Assembly: GCA_033060915.1 (NCBI GenBank)
Contig: CM065397.1
Location: 34,606,001-34,670,000 of the forward strand
Length of the DNA: 64,000 bases
Direction of reading: 5' to 3'
From: Euryodendron excelsum
Lineage: Eukaryota; Streptophyta; Magnoliopsida; Ericales; Pentaphylacaceae
Shown here: positions 59,138-64,000 of the stretch, in pieces
Layout of the letters: every line of letters starts with the position of its first letter
How positions within the stretch are numbered: the first letter of the stretch is position 1
Position numbers and translations under genes: made by a program
Notes under the pieces: model-generated
The model's input: only the letters and a program-made list of their open reading frames with translations
The model's database searches: none
Told to the model about the DNA's origin: nothing

Positions 59138-60132
59138 AGGGAACCTTTATCGAGTCATGAGCGTTTAATATCGTAGGGTCCTCCTAGGGTTTAACAAGGG
59201 TGTATGGTGAAGCCCTTTGTTCGAAATCCCAAGACCGGTGCGATTTCGAGGCATGTTTAGATTTCTAGGGGCAAAACGGTCATTTTGACCGAGATTGGCT
59301 GGAAATGGTCAGGAATGGTTTGGTGTGTTGTGTTAAGTGTGTAGGGTTGTTCAGGGATGGTTTTGGGAGAGTCTTTTACCATTCAGTAAGATTTGTGCAG
59401 TGTCGAGGTGTTCAGGGGCAAAATGGTCATTTTGACTGGAGTGGGCCGGAATAGGACCGGATTTGGACCAAATGGTGTGCGAGGGATGCCTAATGGTTTA
59501 ACAACACTCTAGACGGATGGACTTATCGTTTTAAGGGATTTTAAACTTTCCCAAAACGTACCTGGAGGCCCAAGGGGCAGGTTTGGTCATTTTTCACTGA
59601 GTTGGGCTAGTAGGCGCCAGTGTTGACCTAGGTGTTTGTTCCCAAGACCGCCCGGTCTCGGAAAACTACTTGTGCGGTGTTGGTCTCTAAGAACACCTGG
59701 TCTTAGAGAACTACCTGTAGGGGTGGTGTTGGTTCTTGAGAATGCTTGGTCCCAGAAAGCAACCTAGAATAGTGGTGTTGGTCTCTGAGAACGTCTAGTC
59801 TCGGAGAACTACCAAATGACAAACATTCTACGTTGGCAGGCTAGCGGGTGCCAGAAGTGAACCGTCTGGAATTTGATGAGGTCTTTGTCCCCGATATCGC
59901 CTGATCCCGAGAACCTACCTAGATGGCGTTGGTTTCCGAGACCGTCCGATCCAGAAAGCTGCCTGGAATAATGGTGCTTATGGCTCCAGCGGGTCCTTGT
60001 GGACCCGAGAAGCGACCAGTTTGTCGGATTGGAGATTGTAAGGCTCATCTTGAACCTGCATGTATTGTGATGTTAGAAACCGAACCCGGTCGGGCCAGAG
60101 ATTGTCGAGCGGGCAAAAAAGGGGTGCTTACA

Positions 60133-61248
60133 ATCCTATGAATTTTTTTTTTTTTATGAAAATCCAACCCTATCTCTCCAATAATGGAAACATTGAAACA
60201 TAAAAATATCGCAGCTTTTACACACATGAGTAGGTAACCTTCCCCTTTTGTCACATAACAATGGTAGATGCACTCACACTCACTGGTGGCCCTTTCCATA
60301 AGTGATGGGAGAGGGAATTGGCAAAAGGTCAATCTAGGTGTCTGATAATCTGTAAATTTTTATCAATGGTAGAACCAGCTAAAATAGATCATAAAGGCAG
60401 ATTCTAGATTCTAAGAAGTCTCAAGAAGTATGCATTAAGTTAAAAATGAAACACCAATATGATAAAGATCATTAATACCATTAACTCATATTTATGCAAG
60501 TGATCATGCACACAAGATTCAATCTCAAACAAGCATGCACATCAATTTGTTCATAATTAAATATTTGCCCCAGTGATTGTTCACGTGTAGAACAAACACT
60601 ATCAAAAATCTTTTTGGTTTTTTCTAATTTTTTTTCAAAGATTAAATCAACCCGGGCTTGCCAATGTGTGCTAATCTTCCTTTTAAAGGTGTAGCTACTT
60701 GCTGCTTTCCCAGGACATCCTTTAGGGGTCACTCCTTGGACTTCAACGAGTTACGTGATTAATTCTCATCCCTCACCCCTTTGTATTTTTCTTTTCTCTT
60801 CCTATTTATCTCTCCCCTATTTTTGGAGTAAAAGATTGTTTATGGTGTTTATGCTATCCCATCTTCCAAGTTGGGGTAAAACATTTCAGGGGAAAATTCC
60901 TAGAGAAAAACATCACTCATGGAAAGCCATTAGATAGTGATATTAACATGAAAAATTTGGTTCCTTTTCATTTAGATGATGTTATTTTCATGCTCAAATT
61001 TGAAAGTTGAAAGATGGGTTTGAAGGAAATCTCCCTTTTTCAGAATAAACCCCTTAGACTGATTTTGGAGTCATGCTAGCGTCATTCACACTTCATTTGT
61101 CGTGTGTGTCATGTAATTGCATAAGGATGGCTTCAAGAGTTTGAGGTTTGGTGGAGTGGCAACATGGTGTCAAGGTCATGGCTTTGCATGAATTATGAAT
61201 TGGGTGGGATGCTAGACGGGTTCTATCAGTTTAACTGTGCTCCTAGAT
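60133..61248 (-). other. internal DNA of element C after the leader
   Basis: On the minus strand this follows the leader acceptor, where gag would be expected. No gag or other domain is recognisable. A 83-residue frame (60732-60481) contains some charged residues but matches nothing I know. Poly(T) is at about 60144-60155. Confidence 0.55.
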
Positions 61249-62960
61249 CTGGAAAAAGAAAAATAAAATGCAGTTAGCATGTGGAGGTAAAGATTTTTAT
61301 AAAATGCATGTTATATGGAGGTCCCTTCATTGAGGGAATCTAGGCACGATGTTGAGTCAATTTTAGAGGTGGGGTTTTGCCCCTATGTGCAATACAATAC
61401 CTTTTCTGCATAGGCTGGTTTATGCTTCTTTGTTTAGGCAATCCCACCTCCATGGATGGAGAGAGATTTGGGCCTCTCTTGAGATATAGTCTTATGCATG
61501 CCATGAATCCTTGGGGTTGGAGAAACCCATAGGGGTTTAGGTAGGTTTGATTAGCATGAGATTAGATCATCGCTTTCTCTCTACAATTAATTGAATGCAT
61601 AAAAATGCAATGACTTGAGTTTCTTAGTACTCTTGTCTTGGAATGGATATGACACATGAACAAAATAATAAATACATGGGCAGCATAATGGCAATGAATA
61701 GGCAGTTTAGAAAACCCCATTTTTGTTTTTGCTTCATCCTTTGGTTTTCTCGACCTTTGTAGGCAAGGGAGAAGACAATGAGAATGTAAAAAAAAAAAAA
61801 AAAAAGAAGTTAGTGCCTTTGAATTGGAAATTTTTATGCAATACATGCCTTAGGGGTGCCCCTACTTTGAGAGGGGGACTAAGCATAATGTGTTGGCTCA
61901 CGTTTGGAGATAGGGGGTTGCCCTTGTATATAATACTATACCTGTGCCTATAATAATCCATTTGTACACTCATTCATTCAATAAATATGATAATTTTACT
62001 CATATGGATCTCCTTTGTGCATGAAATTTTCAAAAGTACATTGAAACAGGGAGAGGGAACATTTTCCTTTGGACTTTAACCTATTCTATTTTTACATTTG
62101 GAATTCTAAACTACTCTTGAATCTTCAGATTCGCCTTCTCTGATGGAGGTCGATGAGAGACCTTGATTTTGTGGATTGCTCCATGTCTTCTTGGTAGCCC
62201 TATCTCCATGAGCAAAAAGGGATTAGGGCCCCTCTTTATGACTTTGATGCATGCCATGAGTCCTTAGAGTCACTTGGTACCCTTAGGACTTTTGGTTGGC
62301 TTGACATAAGCAAGAAGGTCTTTGGGCCATTCTCTGGGGGTTAATTAGATGTATGGAGATATAATGACTTGAGTTACTTTAGGAACTCTTGTCTTGAAAT
62401 GAATACAAATGCATGAGCAGATATGATGCGAAAAGATGCATAAATAACATAACGACGAGAATTGAGAAACACAACAGCAAGGATTGAACAGAATATAAGG
62501 GAAAATAAAGCAGTCATCCTTTCCTCCTTGATTTTGAAAATGGCGCGCATGCCTTAAATCTAGTAAAGGTTCGGTTATACATGGGGAACTAATTGAGCAT
62601 GAGGTTAGGGATTTACTAATGCTTCCTAAAAAGCTAGGTTCCCAAACCTTCAAACTTCTAGCGTCCACCGACAAAAGGGTGAACTCCATCTTTGATTGGT
62701 GGTTTGAGGGAGGGAACTATCAAGAGACCGTAGGCTGAGAAACTAACAGAGCATCCGCCCATAGCCAATATACAGTTCCCCCTTCTATCTCGAAGGATAG
62801 TAACTGGGTAATTATGTAGAGATGCAAATGTAAGTGAGCGCACCAAGTGTGCGTGCAATTTTCAAAAACAGAGGAAATAACCCAACAACACACATCCCAT
62901 TCTGTTCATTCATCAAATACATGGTAGTTAATATGACATAAAATAAATGTGGGTGAGAGA
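61249..62960 (-). other. 5' leader of element C
   Basis: Minus-strand leader homologous to 17540-19052 of element B and 1-1177 of element A: TTCTTTTTCCAG (AG at 61250-61249) at its end, then upstream 'ATCTCTCTCCATCCATGGAG', AAGAGTACTAAGAAACTCAA and a second diverged copy of the block near 62100-62420. The right edge, where the copia leader begins, is uncertain to about 40 bp. The PBS and 5' LTR of element C are not seen in the window. Confidence 0.65.
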
Positions 62961-63482
62961 ATTTATTACAAATAAATTCCATGGTCTTCATCACTAGTTT
63001 ATAAGTGAAGTAATTTATTCTATGTGTTAGTTTTAGTGTCATCCTTCCCATCGGATGGAATAAGTTACGGACTCACTAAGTATAAACACTAGTAGTTGTT
63101 AGTATTGGGTTAACTCTCCATCTGAGCGACTCACTACTAAACAATAGATCTAGAGTTTAGTGATGGTATACACTTAGCTACAAATAATAGTATCCTCACC
63201 ATCTGAGTCACTGCTATTATTTATAGGACCAAAGGTGAGTCAACTATTTAATTTTACTTGGCATAGTCACTTGCATAGATAGTAAAGTTAATAGGTATTC
63301 ACCTGTCTAGATAAATGTTGAATAGTAGATGACCTCCCATCGAGACATGCTATTCACGGTATACTAGGCTGCTGGCGGATTCTTTTAAAATATTGGTAGA
63401 GGGAACCATATTTTAGTGATTGAATTCTAAGTTTATTATTGCTCATCATATTTTGTTATAATATGTGATTCTCAGGACTAAA
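62961..63482 (+). other. Ty1/copia leader with four stem-loops
   Basis: Non-coding sequence before the copia gag. Four successive potential hairpins carry related loops with CC.CCATC.GAG: stems 63033-63038/63074-63079 (TTAGTG), 63096-63104/63135-63144 (TTGTTAGTA, one bulge), 63082-type perfect stem 63182-63190/63214-63222 (AAATAATAG/CTATTATTT) and 63320-63325/63350-63355 (GAATAG). No LTR end or TGGTATCAGAGC-type PBS was found, so the 5' part seems lost. Confidence 0.55.
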
Positions 63483-63986
63483 ATGGATTTCAATCCACTT
63501 GCTGTTATTCTCAAAGAAAACAAACTGATTGGACCAAATTATATTGACTGGAAAAGGAATTTGGATATTGTGCTAACTATTAAAGAATACAAGTTTGTGC
63601 TCATTGAGGTCTGTCCACCGGTACCTAGTGAGGGGGCAACCGATGAGGAAACCCAAGCTTACCAGAAATGGGTAAAGGCTGATGAGATGTCGTGGTGTTA
63701 CATTTTGGCATCTATGTCGAATGTTCTACAACATCAGCATCAAGCTATGCCCACTGCCTGTGACATGATGAAGAGCCTCAAAGACATGTTTGGGGATCAG
63801 AATCGTGTTGCTAGGCTAGTTGCCATAAGAGACCTAATGAACACGATTATGGTTGAAGGGACCCCAGTAAGGGATCATGTTATGAAGATGATGAGTCTTC
63901 TGAATGAACTAGATATCCTTGGAGCTGAAATCGATGGGGAAACCCAAGTTGACATCATTCTCCAGTCGTTGCCTGATTCCTTTTAA
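63483..63986 (+). pseudogene. gag: Ty1/copia gag, 5' part, cut by frameshift and window edge
   Basis: The capsid part of a copia polyprotein of the UBN2/gag_2 type. From ATG 63483 it reads NPLAVILKENKLIGPNYIDW, KRNLDIVLTIKEYKFVL, then YILASMSNVLQHQHQAMPTA, MMKSLKDMFGDQNRVARL, and MMSLLNELDILGAEIDGETQ before LPDSF and TAA at 63984-63986. The motif order and spacing match intact copia gags. The stop comes from a local phase change: LDYN is readable in another frame at 63989-64000. The zinc knuckle, protease, integrase and RT would lie to the right, outside the window. A GTG-started extension to 63465 is possible but the ATG is preferred. Confidence 0.85.
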
Positions 63987-64000
63987 GCCTGGACTACAAC

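Larger units (their letters stand above)
55245..60132 (-). repeat. solo LTR E inserted in element C
   Basis: A complete 4.9-kb LTR in minus orientation: end TGTCGCACCCC at 55245, start GGGGTGCTTACA at 60132. Flanking 5-mers ATCTT (55240-55244) and ATCCT (60133-60137) differ by one transition and are a likely decayed target duplication. U5 (55245-58050) holds the family signatures and 30-bp repeats; the promoter is at 58312-58396. U3 has three ~209-bp units (58701-59137), one CTGGGTATC-like module and a ~55-bp repeat of GGTGTTGGTCTCTGAGAAC (59640-59970). No PPT or PBS is adjacent and no coding sequence is present. Confidence 0.8.

Noticed and set aside
60481..60732. 83-codon minus-strand frame as a gene of element C
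   Set aside because: No recognisable domain, no homologous frame in element B, and length within chance for this composition.

Overview
This window is plant nuclear DNA made almost entirely of LTR retrotransposons. I see no host gene, tRNA, rRNA or CRISPR array. The evidence for a plant, probably an angiosperm with a large repeat-rich genome, is a Tat/Ogre-like Ty3/gypsy gag, an antisense plant-mobile-domain (PMD) reading frame, plant chromovirus integrase/chromodomain remnants and a Ty1/copia gag. The species cannot be named from the sequence.

Left half (1-33622). Element A runs from the left edge to 15184: 5' leader (1-1266), a broken gag (1267-3272), a long non-coding spacer, a PMD gene on the minus strand (5235-7080, with introns), polypurine tract and a 6.8-kb 3' LTR (8401-15184) with a huge U3 minisatellite. 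It has no protease, RT, RNase H or integrase, so it is a gag+PMD non-autonomous element. The LTR of A ends inside the U3 of the 5' LTR of element B (15185-17220), so A appears to be nested in B. B has a PBS, a leader and about 8.6 kb of non-coding internal DNA split by a copia-type solo LTR (20411-22570, perfect CGGTG duplication), then a PPT and 3' LTR (25863-29556). B itself lies inside the integrase of a plus-strand chromovirus (29557-30298) whose 3' LTR is 30302-33622.

Right half (33623-64000). LTR fragments in opposite orientations (33623-38592) are followed by a second, minus-strand chromovirus pol remnant (38593-38757 and 42963-44371), split by LTR I and an inverted LTR-start fragment (38753-42962). 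From 44372 rightwards is a minus-strand element C related to B: 3' LTR (44372-46942), PPT, and internal DNA interrupted by two very large solo LTRs, D (49311-54517, perfect ATGCA duplication) and E (55245-60132, ATCTT/ATCCT). Its leader is at about 61249-62960. A Ty1/copia leader and gag (63483-63986) run off the right edge.

Recurring design. Most Tat-like LTRs share TATAAATA, a splice-donor-like AAG|GT about 245-330 nt downstream, and 21-bp dyads with 9-bp arms and a 3-bp spacer upstream of TATA. The leaders of A, B and C each carry a pyrimidine-rich AG acceptor before the gag position. This suggests a large U5-to-leader intron. The antisense PMD gene of A seems to have its own promoter block carrying the same dyad as the LTR promoter.
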